Shown here in pieces: positions 8,577 through 16,578 of a stretch of DNA of 33,351 bases. Positions within the stretch are counted from its first letter, which is position 1; each line of letters begins with the position of its first letter. A program made the position numbers and the translations under genes. Under the pieces are notes generated by a model that saw only the letters and a list, made by a program, of their open reading frames with translations, was not told the DNA's origin and did no database searches. This DNA is from Bacillota bacterium (GTDB lineage: Bacteria > Bacillota > Clostridia > Christensenellales > CAG-138), in assembly GCA_023459335.1 (NCBI GenBank), contig JAEWUO010000019.1, positions 1 to 33,351 on the forward strand, in the 5' to 3' direction.

Positions 8577-8607
8577 AAAAACAGCTGCCGTACGGCAGCT
8601 GTTTTTT
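8576..8607. terminator. Bidirectional terminator between convergent units
   Basis: A perfect 32-base inverted repeat, AAAAAACAGCTGCCGT followed by its complement, has A and T runs at the two ends. It can terminate both the plus-strand membrane protein unit and minus-strand asnS. Confidence 0.93.
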
Positions 8608-8617
8608 GAATTTTCTC

Positions 8618-9997
8618 TTACATCTCCATGTTACTCGCCGTGCGGGGGAACGGCAGCACGTCACGGATGTTCTGCATGCCGGTGAGGTACATGATGATCC
8701 GCTCGAAGCCGAGGCCGAAGCCCGCGTGTTTCACGCCGCCGTATTTGCGCAGCTCCAGGTACCAGCCATACTGACTCATATCCATACCGAGCTCGGAGAT
8801 TCGTTTTTCGATCATGTCCAGCCGCTCCTCGCGCTGGCTGCCGCCGATGATTTCGCCCACGCCCGGCACCAGCAGGTCCGCCGCGGCGACGGTCTTGCCG
8901 TCGTCGTTGAGACGCATGTAAAACGCCTTGACGTCCTTGGGGTAGTCCGTCACGAACACCGGACATTTGTAGATCTGCTCGGTCAGGTACCGCTCGTGCT
9001 CGGTCTGCAGTTCCAGCCCCCAGCTAACGGGGAACTTGAACTCCGCGCCGCTCTTGACGAGCTGCTCGACCGCGTCCGTATAGCTCAGGCGCACAAAGTC
9101 GTTCCTGAGCACCACGTCCAGCCGCTCGAACAGGCCGGGGTCGATAAATTGATTGAAGAACGCCATCTCCGCGGGGCAGCGCTCCAGCACGGTCTTGAGG
9201 ATGTATTTGATCATCGCCTCCGCGACGTCCATATCCCCGGCAAGGTCGCAGAACGCCATCTCAGGCTCGATCATCCAGAACTCCGCCGCGTGGCGCGCCG
9301 TAAAGCTGTATTCCGCGCGGAAGGTCGGACCGAACGTGTAAATATCCCGAAACGCGAGCGCGAACGCCTCGCCGTAGAGCTGGCCGGAGACGGTCAGGTT
9401 CGCGGGCTTTCCGAAAAAGTCGCCGGAGAAGTCGATGTTTCCGTCCTTGTCCTTCGGCATATCCTTGAGCGGCAGCGTGGTCACCTGAAACATCTCGCCC
9501 GCGCCTTCGCAGTCCGAGCCGGTGATCAGCGGGGTATGCACATACACAAACCCGTTCTGCTGAAAAAATTCGTGCACCGCGGCGGCGACCACCGAGCGCA
9601 CGCGAAACGTCGCCTGAAAGGTGTTCGTCCGCGGGCGCAGGTGCTGGATCGTACGCAGGTATTCCAGCGAATGCCGCTTTTTCTGCAGCGGGTAATCCGC
9701 GGGGCAGGCGCCCACCAGCGCGATTTCATTCGCGCGGATTTCGAACGGCTGCGGTGCGTCCGGCGTCAATACCAGTTCGCCTGAGACGGCGACGGCGCAT
9801 CCTGTGGAAAGCCCGCTGCCCAAATTTCGGTCGTCGCGCTCATAAACGACCTGAACCGGGATAAAGCAGGTGCCGTCGGTCAGTTCAATGAAGCCGAGGG
9901 TTTTTCCTTCGCGCACGGTGCGCACCCAGCCGGATACGGCGACCGCGCCGACGTACGATTCCGGCGATTTTTGCAGTTGAGATAATTTGAGCGCCAT
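8618..9997 (-). CDS. asnS: Asparaginyl-tRNA synthetase
   Basis: This class IIb synthetase charges tRNA-Asn with asparagine. The 459 residues match the usual 460 or so. An anticodon-binding OB domain spans about 17-100 (VSGWVRTVRE, FIELTDG). The catalytic domain follows, with the AsnRS-type HLRPRTNTF (119-127), motif 2 FRAE (226-229), FWMIEPEMAF (240-249), and motif 3 GFGLGFERIIMYLTG near the C-terminus. I start at ATG 9997 because MALKL is the normal beginning and GAGG is 10 bases upstream; the open frame extends more than 80 codons further into the promoter. Position 230 is Tyr, where many AsnRS have Asn (FRAENS). Together with asnA this suggests direct charging of tRNA-Asn. I saw no T-box in the leader. 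Confidence 0.97.
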   Translation of the reverse strand: MALKLSQLQKSPESYVGAVAVSGWVRTVREGKTLGFIELTDGTCFIPVQVVYERDDRNLGSGLSTGCAVAVSGELVLTPDAPQPFEIRANEIALVGACPADYPLQKKRHSLEYLRTIQHLRPRTNTFQATFRVRSVVAAAVHEFFQQNGFVYVHTPLITGSDCEGAGEMFQVTTLPLKDMPKDKDGNIDFSGDFFGKPANLTVSGQLYGEAFALAFRDIYTFGPTFRAEYSFTARHAAEFWMIEPEMAFCDLAGDMDVAEAMIKYILKTVLERCPAEMAFFNQFIDPGLFERLDVVLRNDFVRLSYTDAVEQLVKSGAEFKFPVSWGLELQTEHERYLTEQIYKCPVFVTDYPKDVKAFYMRLNDDGKTVAAADLLVPGVGEIIGGSQREERLDMIEKRISELGMDMSQYGWYLELRKYGGVKHAGFGLGFERIIMYLTGMQNIRDVLPFPRTASNMEM

Positions 9998-10046
9998 AAT
10001 ACAACAACCTCGCATTTTGAAATTTGGGTGGAAAGGGTTAAAGGTT

Positions 10047-10055
10047 AGTATACCA
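10047..10055 (-). promoter_or_regulatory. Extended -10 promoter of asnS
   Basis: On the minus strand the sequence reads TGGTATACT, an extended -10. It lies about 50 bases before the asnS ATG. There is no clear -35. Just upstream is an inverted repeat, CGGAAAA (10068-10074) with TTTTCCG (10082-10088). Confidence 0.65.
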
Positions 10056-10176
10056 CATTTTACCGATCGGAAAAGCCCCAATTTTCCGCCTTTTTCAGGA
10101 AAAATCGCTTTATTTTGATCAAATTTTGGTCGAATTGCAAACGATATTGAAAACCGCTTCCCGCGCTGAACGAATA

Positions 10177-10185
10177 TGTTATACT
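10177..10185 (+). promoter_or_regulatory. Extended -10 promoter of the metallopeptidase gene
   Basis: TGTTATACT is an extended -10 about 30 bases before the start codon at 10215. No convincing -35 is seen. Confidence 0.6.
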
Positions 10186-10214
10186 TGCGATAGACACGCA
10201 GGAGGGGAACTGTT

Positions 10215-10913
10215 ATGTATTTTAATCTCGGATCCGGCGACGGCATCTATATCATCCTGCTGCTCGCGGTCATGGGCATCAGTTTTTACGCGCAGAGCCG
10301 GGTGCAGCGCACGTTCAACCAATTCGCGCAGACGCCGGTTTCCTCCGGGCGGCGCGCGGAGGAGATCGCACAACAGCTTTTATACCGCGCGAACAGCCCC
10401 GTACAGATCACCGCGGTGCAGGGTTCTCTGACCGACCACTACGACCCGAAAAACAATGTGGTAGGGCTCAGCACGCAGGTGTACGGCCAAAGCAGCATCG
10501 CGGCGGTCGCGGTCGCGGCGCACGAGATCGGGCACGTGATGCAGTATCAGGAAGGCTACGCGCCGATCCGCCTTCGCAACGCGATCCTGCCTGTCGCATC
10601 CATCGGCTCCTATGCCGCGCCGTGGATCGTCATCCTGGGCCTCATGATGGGCAGCTTCAATCTCTCCATGATCGGCGTGGTGCTCTTCGGCGCGATGCTG
10701 GTGTTTCAGCTGGTCACGCTGCCGGTGGAGTTCAATGCTTCCGCGCGTGCGCTTCGGATGCTAGAAGAGGGAAACTATATCACCTACGACGAGAGCGACG
10801 GCGCGAAGAAGGTATTAAACGCCGCCGCGATGACCTATGTCTGGGCGGCGGTCGCGTCGCTGATCAGCTTCCTGCGGCTGCTCGCGCTGGCGAACCGGTC
10901 GAGAAGGAATTAA
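10215..10913 (+). CDS. YugP-like membrane zinc metallopeptidase (Zn_peptidase_2 family)
   Basis: The 232 residues match the length of Bacillus YugP. There is an N-terminal membrane helix (about 10-26), then a short soluble part and the zinc-binding HEIGH motif at 103-107 (VAAHEIGHVMQYQ). Two helices follow (about 122-146 and 150-170), then LPVEFNASARAL with Glu172 as probable third zinc ligand, and a last helix near 205-225. The family is thought to be an integral-membrane protease; its substrate is not established. AGGAGGGG lies just upstream of the ATG. The gene is monocistronic between its own promoter and terminator. Confidence 0.92.
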   Translation: MYFNLGSGDGIYIILLLAVMGISFYAQSRVQRTFNQFAQTPVSSGRRAEEIAQQLLYRANSPVQITAVQGSLTDHYDPKNNVVGLSTQVYGQSSIAAVAVAAHEIGHVMQYQEGYAPIRLRNAILPVASIGSYAAPWIVILGLMMGSFNLSMIGVVLFGAMLVFQLVTLPVEFNASARALRMLEEGNYITYDESDGAKKVLNAAAMTYVWAAVASLISFLRLLALANRSRRN

Positions 10914-10917
10914 ATAT

Positions 10918-10932
10918 TTGGGCTGCGCCCAA
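10918..10932. other. Short post-stop hairpin
   Basis: TTGGGC-TGC-GCCCAA follows the metallopeptidase stop after 4 bases, ahead of the true terminator. It resembles the TTGGGG hairpin at 13099-13115, also just past a stop codon. It may be an mRNA 3'-stabilising or dispersed repeat element. Confidence 0.6.
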
Positions 10933-10956
10933 TCCCTGTATGAAATAAAACAATAC

Positions 10957-10987
10957 AAGAGCGGATGCGAAAGCACTCGCTCTTTTT
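10957..10987 (+). terminator. Terminator of the metallopeptidase gene
   Basis: AAGAGCG (10957-10963) pairs with CGCTCTT (10978-10984), with an inner TGC/GCA pairing around GAAA, followed by a run of T. The element lies 44 bases after the stop. Confidence 0.8.
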
Positions 10988-11003
10988 ATACAATTATCGG
11001 GTG

Positions 11004-11032
11004 TTGATGTCCGCCAATATTTACTATAGAAT
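11004..11032 (+). promoter_or_regulatory. Candidate promoter of the M29 aminopeptidase gene
   Basis: TTGATG (11004-11009), a 17-base spacer and TAGAAT (11027-11032), 30 bases before the ATG. Confidence 0.55.
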
Positions 11033-11062
11033 ATAGCGTAGAGTGCATAAGGAGGTACCGTT

Positions 11063-12184
11063 ATGCGTGACGAAAGGCTTGATCGGCTCGCCGATCTGCT
11101 CATCAACTACTCCCTCAAGCTCAGGAAAGGCGATCTCTTCGAGATCAACGGCGGCATCCCCGCCAAGCCGCTCATCAAAGCGCTGCAAAAGAGCGCGCAC
11201 GCGATCGGCGCGGTGCCGTTCGTCAAAATAACGGACGACGAGATCAGCCGATTGTTCTTCGGCTTTATCGACCCCGAGCATCCGGAGGCGGCGAAACCCG
11301 CCATCGACGCGCAGCTCGAGTGGGAAACGAAATACTGGGACCGCATCTGTGCGCACGTGGATATCGGCGTGGACGAAAACGACGCGGAGCTCTCCGCCGT
11401 GGACAGCCGCGCCATGACCTATTACCGCGAACAGCGCAAGGCGCTTAGGGACCGCATCATCGACGAGCGCCGCTGGGTCTACCTGCACTGGCCGACCAAG
11501 GCGGACGCGCAGAAGGCCGGCATGTGCTACGACGATTTTTACGAATTTTTCCTCTCCGCCGCGCTGGTCGACTACGAGCAGATGGGACGGGATATGGAGC
11601 CGCTTGTCGCGCTCATGGAACGGACTGATATGGTACGTCTTACTGGCCCCGGCACCGACCTGACCTTCTCGATCAAGGACATCCCCGTCGTCCCATGCAA
11701 CGGCGGACTGAATATCCCCGACGGAGAGGTGTACACCGCCCCCGTGCGGAACAGCGCGAACGGCGTGATCCAATATAACACGCCCGCCATGCGGTACGGC
11801 AAGCGATTTGAGAACCCGCGTCTCGTTTTTAAAAACGGGCATATCGACGAGGCGACCTGCGCCGGTGACACCGCGGGGTTCAACGAAATGCTGGACGCGG
11901 ACGACGGCGCGCGCTACCTTGGCGAGTTCGCCATCGGGGTCAACAATGCGGTGACAAAATCCATCGGCAACACGCTTTACGATGAGAAGATCGGCGGTTC
12001 GTTCCACCTCACGCCCGGCTGCGCCTATGCCGACGCGTTCAACGGCAATAAAAGCCAGCTGCACCTCGACATCGTATGCATCCAGACGGCGGCGTTCGGC
12101 GGCGGCGAGATCTGGTTTGACGGCAAGCTGATCCGCAAGGACGGGGTGTTCCTCGTAGATTCGCTCAAGGGACTGAATCCGTAA
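11063..12184 (+). CDS. M29-family aminopeptidase (AmpS/AmpT/PepS type)
   Basis: This cytoplasmic metallo-aminopeptidase removes N-terminal residues from peptides. The 373 residues fit the family. The expected metal-site residues can be placed: Glu222 (IPDGEVYTAP), Glu288 (LGEFAIGVN), His315 and Tyr322 (GGSFHLTPGCAYAD), and His334 and Asp336 (LHLDIV). AAGGAGG lies 8 bases before the ATG, so the start is secure. A hairpin and the YitT gene follow after 52 bases, and the two may be partly co-transcribed. Confidence 0.95.
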   Translation: MRDERLDRLADLLINYSLKLRKGDLFEINGGIPAKPLIKALQKSAHAIGAVPFVKITDDEISRLFFGFIDPEHPEAAKPAIDAQLEWETKYWDRICAHVDIGVDENDAELSAVDSRAMTYYREQRKALRDRIIDERRWVYLHWPTKADAQKAGMCYDDFYEFFLSAALVDYEQMGRDMEPLVALMERTDMVRLTGPGTDLTFSIKDIPVVPCNGGLNIPDGEVYTAPVRNSANGVIQYNTPAMRYGKRFENPRLVFKNGHIDEATCAGDTAGFNEMLDADDGARYLGEFAIGVNNAVTKSIGNTLYDEKIGGSFHLTPGCAYADAFNGNKSQLHLDIVCIQTAAFGGGEIWFDGKLIRKDGVFLVDSLKGLNP

Positions 12185-12197
12185 TCCAACGCAGTTT

Positions 12198-12219
12198 CCG
12201 GCGGCTGTCCGCCGGTTTT
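12198..12219 (+). terminator. Weak terminator or attenuator between the aminopeptidase and YitT genes
   Basis: The stem CCGGCGG (12198-12204) pairs with CCGCCGG (12209-12215) around a 4-base loop, then only four T. It lies in the 52-base gap, so it may reduce read-through and not block it. Confidence 0.5.
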
Positions 12220-12236
12220 GGGAAGGTCGTGACGAT

Positions 12237-13091
12237 ATGAAACAATCCCCCCGTACGTGGGCGCTCGATACGCTCCTGTTTGTGGCGGGCAGCGCGCTGG
12301 TTGCAGCGGGGCTCGTCCTCTTTACGATTCCGAACAACATCGCGCCCGGCGGCGTTTCCGGGCTCGCGACCGCGCTGGCGTATATTTTGCCGGTTTCGGT
12401 CGGCATCTGGACGCTGATTCTGAATATTCCGCTGATCGTGCTCGCCTGGTGGAAACTGGGCTTTCGCCCTCTGGCAAAGACCATCCTTACAACGCTGCTG
12501 CTTTCCGGCTTTATCGAGCTCTTCTCGCGTATCCTGCCGGCTTATACGAACAATATCCTGCTCGCCTCCGTGCTCGGCGGGGTGCTCTGCGGCGTCGGCA
12601 TGGGGGTCATCTTCGTACGCGGGGCGACGACGGGCGGCACCGACTTGATCAGCCTTTTACTGAACCGCGTGTTTCCGAACTTCTCCGTTGGTTCGCTTCT
12701 GCTGATCGTGGACGCGACGGTGGTCGTCTTTGCCGTGTTCGTGTTCCGCAATATCGAAGTCGCGCTGTACTCCATTGTGACCATCTTCGCCACCACACGC
12801 ACGATTGACGCGATCATGCAGGGCGTGGATCACGCCAAGGTGATCTACATCGTCACCGAGCGGGCGGAGGACATCCTCGCGCTGCTGGCGGAGGAGTTGG
12901 GCCGCGGAGTGACCGTGCTGCAGGGTCGCGGCGGATACACGCGGCGGGATAAGCATGTTTTAATGCTGGTCGTGCGCCGCAACTCTTTCGCGCAGACGCT
13001 CAAGTCGATCAAACAGATCGATAAGCAGGCGTTCATCTTCGTCACCGACGCGACGGAGGTGCACGGAGAAGGGTTTAAACCGATGGAGTAG
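12237..13091 (+). CDS. YitT family membrane protein (DUF161/DUF2179)
   Basis: The 284 residues comprise an N-terminal YitT membrane region with about five or six hydrophobic helices (about 10-190), including the repeated glycine-rich segments NNIAPGGVSGLA and RGATTGGTDLIS typical of the family. A cytoplasmic DUF2179 domain follows at about 200-278 (VIYIVTER, RGVTVLQGRGGYT, FIFVTDATEVHGEGF). Its function is unknown; a transport role is often proposed. The SD is poor (GGAAGG about 9 bases upstream), which fits translation after, or with, the preceding aminopeptidase transcript. Confidence 0.93.
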   Translation: MKQSPRTWALDTLLFVAGSALVAAGLVLFTIPNNIAPGGVSGLATALAYILPVSVGIWTLILNIPLIVLAWWKLGFRPLAKTILTTLLLSGFIELFSRILPAYTNNILLASVLGGVLCGVGMGVIFVRGATTGGTDLISLLLNRVFPNFSVGSLLLIVDATVVVFAVFVFRNIEVALYSIVTIFATTRTIDAIMQGVDHAKVIYIVTERAEDILALLAEELGRGVTVLQGRGGYTRRDKHVLMLVVRRNSFAQTLKSIKQIDKQAFIFVTDATEVHGEGFKPME

Positions 13092-13098
13092 AGAGTTC

Positions 13099-13115
13099 TT
13101 GGGGCTTCGCCCCAA
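13099..13115. other. Short post-stop hairpin
   Basis: TTGGGG-CTTCG-CCCCAA begins 8 bases after the YitT stop and is followed by ACCCC. It has the same design as the element at 10918-10932, and likewise lies between a stop codon and a real terminator. Confidence 0.6.
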
Positions 13116-13135
13116 ACCCCACATGATTAGTAAAA

Positions 13136-13172
13136 TTAAAAACCCTCGAACGCTTGTTTCGAGGGTTCTTTT
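13136..13172. terminator. Bidirectional terminator between the YitT and GtrA genes
   Basis: A 10-bp perfect stem, AACCCTCGAA (13141-13150) with TTCGAGGGTT (13158-13167), has a 7-base loop, an A run before it and a T run after it. It serves both convergent genes. Confidence 0.92.
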
Positions 13173-13179
13173 TCAGCAA

Positions 13180-13662
13180 TTACTCCTGTACTTTCTCTTG
13201 TGATTCCAGCTCAACCTGCATCTTCGCCAGCTCCGCCTGCCCCTCTTTGTTCGTAAACATGTGTTTGCGATAGACGATGAAGCGGTACACGGAAAACTCG
13301 GTGACGAAGTTGATGACCATGGTGCCGAACAGCACGATGTAATAATTCCAGCCCGCGCGCGCGAGCGCCTCGCCCCACCATGTGGAGAGCGGCGTGAAGA
13401 AGAGATAGTAAATGATGATCTGCGTCATCGCGAGCGGCACGTTCTTGGCGGATTTGAACGTAAACTTCCGGTTGACCGTAAAGTTATACACCACCGAGAG
13501 CGTCAGCGCAATGAGGTAGCTCGGCCAGTAGTCCCAGTGGATCGTCTCGTTCATCAATGTAAACGACGCCATTTGTATCAGTCCCGCAGAAGCGGAAAAC
13601 AACAGAAATTTGAATCCCTGCAGAATGTTCTGCTTCTTTGTGAGTTTCACCGGCGCCTGCAC
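13180..13662 (-). CDS. GtrA-family membrane protein
   Basis: The 160 residues carry four hydrophobic helices (about 14-36, 44-62, 75-97, 105-127) and the family signature FKFLLFSASAGLIQ and VYNFTVNRKFTF. GtrA proteins are thought to move or flip lipid-linked sugars for surface polysaccharide. No ATG is in frame. GTG 13662 has CAGGA 7 bases upstream and is my choice. However, a much better SD (GGGAGGG, 13709-13715) sits 7 bases before an in-frame ACG at 13701, which would add 13 residues. The frame is open back to 13744. It has its own promoter and is not next to a glycosyltransferase. Confidence 0.88.
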   Translation of the reverse strand: MQAPVKLTKKQNILQGFKFLLFSASAGLIQMASFTLMNETIHWDYWPSYLIALTLSVVYNFTVNRKFTFKSAKNVPLAMTQIIIYYLFFTPLSTWWGEALARAGWNYYIVLFGTMVINFVTEFSVYRFIVYRKHMFTNKEGQAELAKMQVELESQEKVQE

Positions 13663-13835
13663 GCGCGCGTCCTGCGCTTGATTCGTTTCTTGCTGTTCCG
13701 TTGTCTTGCCCTCCCATACGTAAAATTGCCGATCGTGGCCTGCTCAGGCGTGTTTCTTCGGACGATCCCGATGCATTTTTACAAAACCGAAATCCTGAAC
13801 AGTTTTAAAGACTTTCATAATATCGCGTTGAAGAA

Positions 13836-13864
13836 ATTATATCGGCTATTCTTCGATTTGTCAT
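13836..13864 (-). promoter_or_regulatory. Sigma-A promoter of the GtrA gene
   Basis: On the minus strand ATGACA (13859-13864), an exact 17-base spacer and a perfect TATAAT (13836-13841). Confidence 0.75.
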
Positions 13865-13903
13865 TAAAAACAGCGCGAGTCTTTTGTTATTCCGCTTTAC
13901 CAT

Positions 13904-13943
13904 AAAAAAACGGCCGCCCCGCTTATAATGGGGCGGCCGTTTT
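13904..13943 (-). terminator. Terminator of the malic enzyme operon
   Basis: A 14-bp perfect stem runs from AAAACGGCCGCCCC (13907-13920) to GGGGCGGCCGTTTT (13930-13943) around a 9-base loop. On the minus strand it ends in a run of T. Confidence 0.93.
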
Positions 13944-13970
13944 GTATGGGAATGTTTTTGCCGGCCGCGC

Positions 13971-15146
13971 TCAGATGCGCGCGACTCCGCTCTTTCTGGC
14001 CGCTTCGGCAACCGCCGCGGCGACCGTCTTTCCCACGTGAGGATCGAACGCCTTGGGAATGATATAATCCGCGCTGAGTTCCTCCGCCGGAATCAGCCCC
14101 GCAAGGGCATACGCCGCCGCGATCTTCATCTCGTCGTTGATGTCGCGCGCGCGCACGTCGAACGTCCCGCGGAAGATGCCCGGAAACGCAAGAACGTTGT
14201 TGATCTGGTTCGGGTAATCGCTTCTGCCCGTCGCGATCACCGCCGCGCCGCCCGCCTTCGCCTCTTCCGGAAAGATCTCCGGCGTGGGGTTCGCGCAGGC
14301 GAAGATGACCGCGTCCCTGTTCATGGCCTTTACCATATCGGTCGTGACCATCTTCGGCGCCGACACGCCGATGAATGCGTCCGCGCCTTTGAGCGCGTCC
14401 GCAAGAGAACCCTTACGCTTTTCGCGGTTCGTCACGAGCGACATCTCTTCCTTGATCCAGTTCATGCCCTCTTTGCGGCCCTCCCAGATGATGCCCGCGC
14501 GGTCGCAGAGCGTCACATTGGCAAACCCGTCCGAAAGCAGCAGTTTGGTCACGCTGATGGCCGCGGCGCCCGCGCCGTTGATGACGATTTTGACGTCATG
14601 CTTTTTCTTGCCGACCACCTTGAGCGCATTGGTCAGCCCCGCGAGCGTGACCACGGCGGTGCCGTGCTGGTCGTCGTGGAATATCGGAATGTCGCACTTT
14701 TCCTTCAGCTTGCGCTCGATTTCAAAACAGCGGGGAGCGGAGATATCCTCCAGATTGATCCCGCCGAAACTGCCGCTGATGAGATAGACCGTGTTGACGA
14801 TGTCGTCCACTTCCTTGCTCTTGACGCAGAGCGGAAACGCGTCCACGTTTCCGAAGGACTTGAACAGCACGCACTTGCCTTCCATGACCGGCATCCCTGC
14901 TTCCGGGCCGATGTCGCCAAGGCCTAACACCGCGGTTCCGTCCGTCACCACCGCGCAGAGGTTCCAGCGCCGGGTCAGTTCATAGCTGAGGTTCACGTCC
15001 TTCTGTATCTCCAGGCAGGGCTGGGCAACGCCCGGCGTATACGCCAGCGACAGATCTTCCCGCGTCGCGACGGGCACGGTTGCCTTTACTTCGATTTTAC
15101 CCTTCCACTCGTAATGCAGCCGGAGCGATTCTTTTGCGTAATCCAT
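13971..15146 (-). CDS. NAD(P)-dependent malic enzyme
   Basis: This enzyme oxidatively decarboxylates malate to pyruvate and CO2. The 391 residues are the short bacterial form without a phosphotransacetylase domain. Visible features are the catalytic Tyr in AYTPGVAQP (35-43), the catalytic Lys in EGKCVLFK (89-96), the metal ligands Glu133-Asp134 (NLEDI) and Asp159 (FHDDQHGT), and the nucleotide-binding NGAGAA (190-195). I use ATG 15146 because AAAGGAG is 9 bases upstream; ATG 15152 would leave only 3 bases. It follows the Ldh_2 dehydrogenase by 18 bases, so both are one operon acting on 2-hydroxy and keto acids. Confidence 0.96.
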   Translation of the reverse strand: MDYAKESLRLHYEWKGKIEVKATVPVATREDLSLAYTPGVAQPCLEIQKDVNLSYELTRRWNLCAVVTDGTAVLGLGDIGPEAGMPVMEGKCVLFKSFGNVDAFPLCVKSKEVDDIVNTVYLISGSFGGINLEDISAPRCFEIERKLKEKCDIPIFHDDQHGTAVVTLAGLTNALKVVGKKKHDVKIVINGAGAAAISVTKLLLSDGFANVTLCDRAGIIWEGRKEGMNWIKEEMSLVTNREKRKGSLADALKGADAFIGVSAPKMVTTDMVKAMNRDAVIFACANPTPEIFPEEAKAGGAAVIATGRSDYPNQINNVLAFPGIFRGTFDVRARDINDEMKIAAAYALAGLIPAEELSADYIIPKAFDPHVGKTVAAAVAEAARKSGVARI

Positions 15147-15164
15147 AATCATTTTCTCCTTTGC

Positions 15165-16277
15165 TTACCGTTCAAACGGGAATTTATAGGGCAGATTTTT
15201 CTTATCGCGTATGGCGATAAATTCTTTCTGCACCGCCTCGCCGACGGGCACGCCCTTATCCTTGCGTTCCTGCCATACGAGATACTCCTTCTCGCCGGCG
15301 GTGTAGATGCGCTCTTCACCGGGCGCCTTTTTTGAGGCGCGCAGTTCGCGCAGAATTTCTCCCGCGATTTTTTTAAACGTCTCAAGCCCGCAGAACGCTT
15401 CGGGGTCGATGACGATAAAGAAATGGCCGAGGTGATACGGTTTCCTGTTTCCGTTTTCGTCGCGGTCCACGCACATTTTCAGGAAGCTGCCGGCCTGCAG
15501 CGCGGCGGAGAAGATCTCGACCACGGTTGCATAGCCATAGCCTTTATATCCGGCGAGTTCCTCACCGATGCCGCCGAGCGGAGCCAGCGCGGCAGAACCG
15601 TCGTTGAGCCCCTTCAGAATCGCGTTGCTGTCCGTCATGGCCTTGCCGTCCCGGCCGATGACCATGCCGGCGGGGGTATCCTTGCCGTTTCTTGCGTAGT
15701 ACTCGATCTTTCCGCGCTGGCTGATGCTCGTCGCGCAGTCCAGCGCAAAGGGGAAGTCCTCATCCGTCGGCATACCGAACGTCAACGGGTTGGTGCCGAG
15801 CATGTTTTCCACGCCGAAAGTGGGGGCGATGCTGGGCCGCGCGTTGGTGCCGGAGATGCCGATCAGGCCTTCCTTCACCGCCATGCCGGTCCAGTATCCC
15901 GCGATACCGTAGTGTGTGCTATTGCGGATCGCCGCCATCGCAAGTCCGTTTTTCTTCGCCTTTTCGATGATGGTTTTCATCGCCTTGTAGCTCGCGACCA
16001 TACCCATGCCGTCGTGCGCGTCCACCACAAGGGTGGTTGGCGTTTCTTTCACTACTTCATATTCGGTAACGGGTTTCAACGTGCCCACATCGATGCGGTC
16101 GAGGTAGATGGGTTTGAAGCGGTTGCAGCCATGGCTCTCGATGCCTCGGCGGTCGCTTTCCAAGAGTACGTCCGTGCAGATTTCTGCGTCTTCTTTCGGC
16201 ACGCCGTAGGCAACGAACGTGTCGATCATAAAATTCTGAATCATGTCCCAAGGGATATACGGTCTTGTTTCTGCCAT
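15165..16277 (-). CDS. Ldh_2-family malate/L-lactate-type dehydrogenase
   Basis: This is an NAD(P)-dependent 2-hydroxyacid oxidoreductase of the malate/L-sulfolactate/ureidoglycolate dehydrogenase superfamily, which is unrelated to classical LDH. The 370 residues show the family marks ESHGCNRF near residue 47, the catalytic-His segment NSTHYGIAGYW, LGTNPLTFG, DCATSISQRGKI and GYKGYGYATVVEI. The exact substrate cannot be read from sequence. Pairing with malic enzyme favours malate, giving a malate/oxaloacetate/pyruvate module, but lactate or another hydroxyacid is possible. AGGAGG lies 10 bases before the ATG. It is the first gene of the two-gene operon. Confidence 0.93.
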   Translation of the reverse strand: MAETRPYIPWDMIQNFMIDTFVAYGVPKEDAEICTDVLLESDRRGIESHGCNRFKPIYLDRIDVGTLKPVTEYEVVKETPTTLVVDAHDGMGMVASYKAMKTIIEKAKKNGLAMAAIRNSTHYGIAGYWTGMAVKEGLIGISGTNARPSIAPTFGVENMLGTNPLTFGMPTDEDFPFALDCATSISQRGKIEYYARNGKDTPAGMVIGRDGKAMTDSNAILKGLNDGSAALAPLGGIGEELAGYKGYGYATVVEIFSAALQAGSFLKMCVDRDENGNRKPYHLGHFFIVIDPEAFCGLETFKKIAGEILRELRASKKAPGEERIYTAGEKEYLVWQERKDKGVPVGEAVQKEFIAIRDKKNLPYKFPFER

Positions 16278-16578
16278 AAGTCATGTTCCTCCTGTTTGAT
16301 CGTATTTTAAATCGTGTGATGTGCTTCCGTCCGTCTGCCATCATTCATGCGTCAAACCCGTTAAAAGAGCATGAAAAAGGAGCATACGCAAAGAAGGCTG
16401 TGCGCCGCTCCAAACTCCAAATCTCAATGGAACTTTTGTACAGAAATATCATATCTCGAAATCCATCGTCTGTCAAATCAGGTTTTTCAGAATTTATTCA
16501 AATTATTCACTTACTTTCTTGCGCTTTATTCTAAATTTCAATATGCTGTTACTATACCGCAGAAATGAGGAATCCCGA
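16278..16578. other. AT-rich divergent intergenic region between the Ldh_2 operon and glpP
   Basis: This should hold promoters for both directions. On the plus strand TTGCGC, a 17-base spacer and TATGCT precede glpP. On the minus strand TAAAAT lies near 16305 without a clear -35. Neither is strong. Open frames here lack SDs and any recognisable family. Confidence 0.5.

Larger units (their letters stand above)
13663..13970. other. Intergenic region upstream of the GtrA gene
   Basis: This stretch holds the terminator of the malic enzyme unit (13904-13943), the GtrA promoter (13836-13864) and a leader of about 130-165 bases with a strong SD at 13709-13715. No separate gene is seen. Confidence 0.6.

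Noticed and set aside
9998..10246. N-terminal extension of AsnRS
   Set aside because: These codons lie across the asnS promoter, and homologues begin at MALKL, where a GAGG site is found.
13663..13970. Riboswitch or T-box in the long GtrA leader
   Set aside because: I found no T-box sequence or recognisable riboswitch core. The only strong hairpin is the terminator of the malic enzyme unit on the far side of the promoter.
16283..16568. Small plus-strand frames upstream of glpP
   Set aside because: They have no SD and no similarity, and they lie in an AT-rich divergent promoter region.
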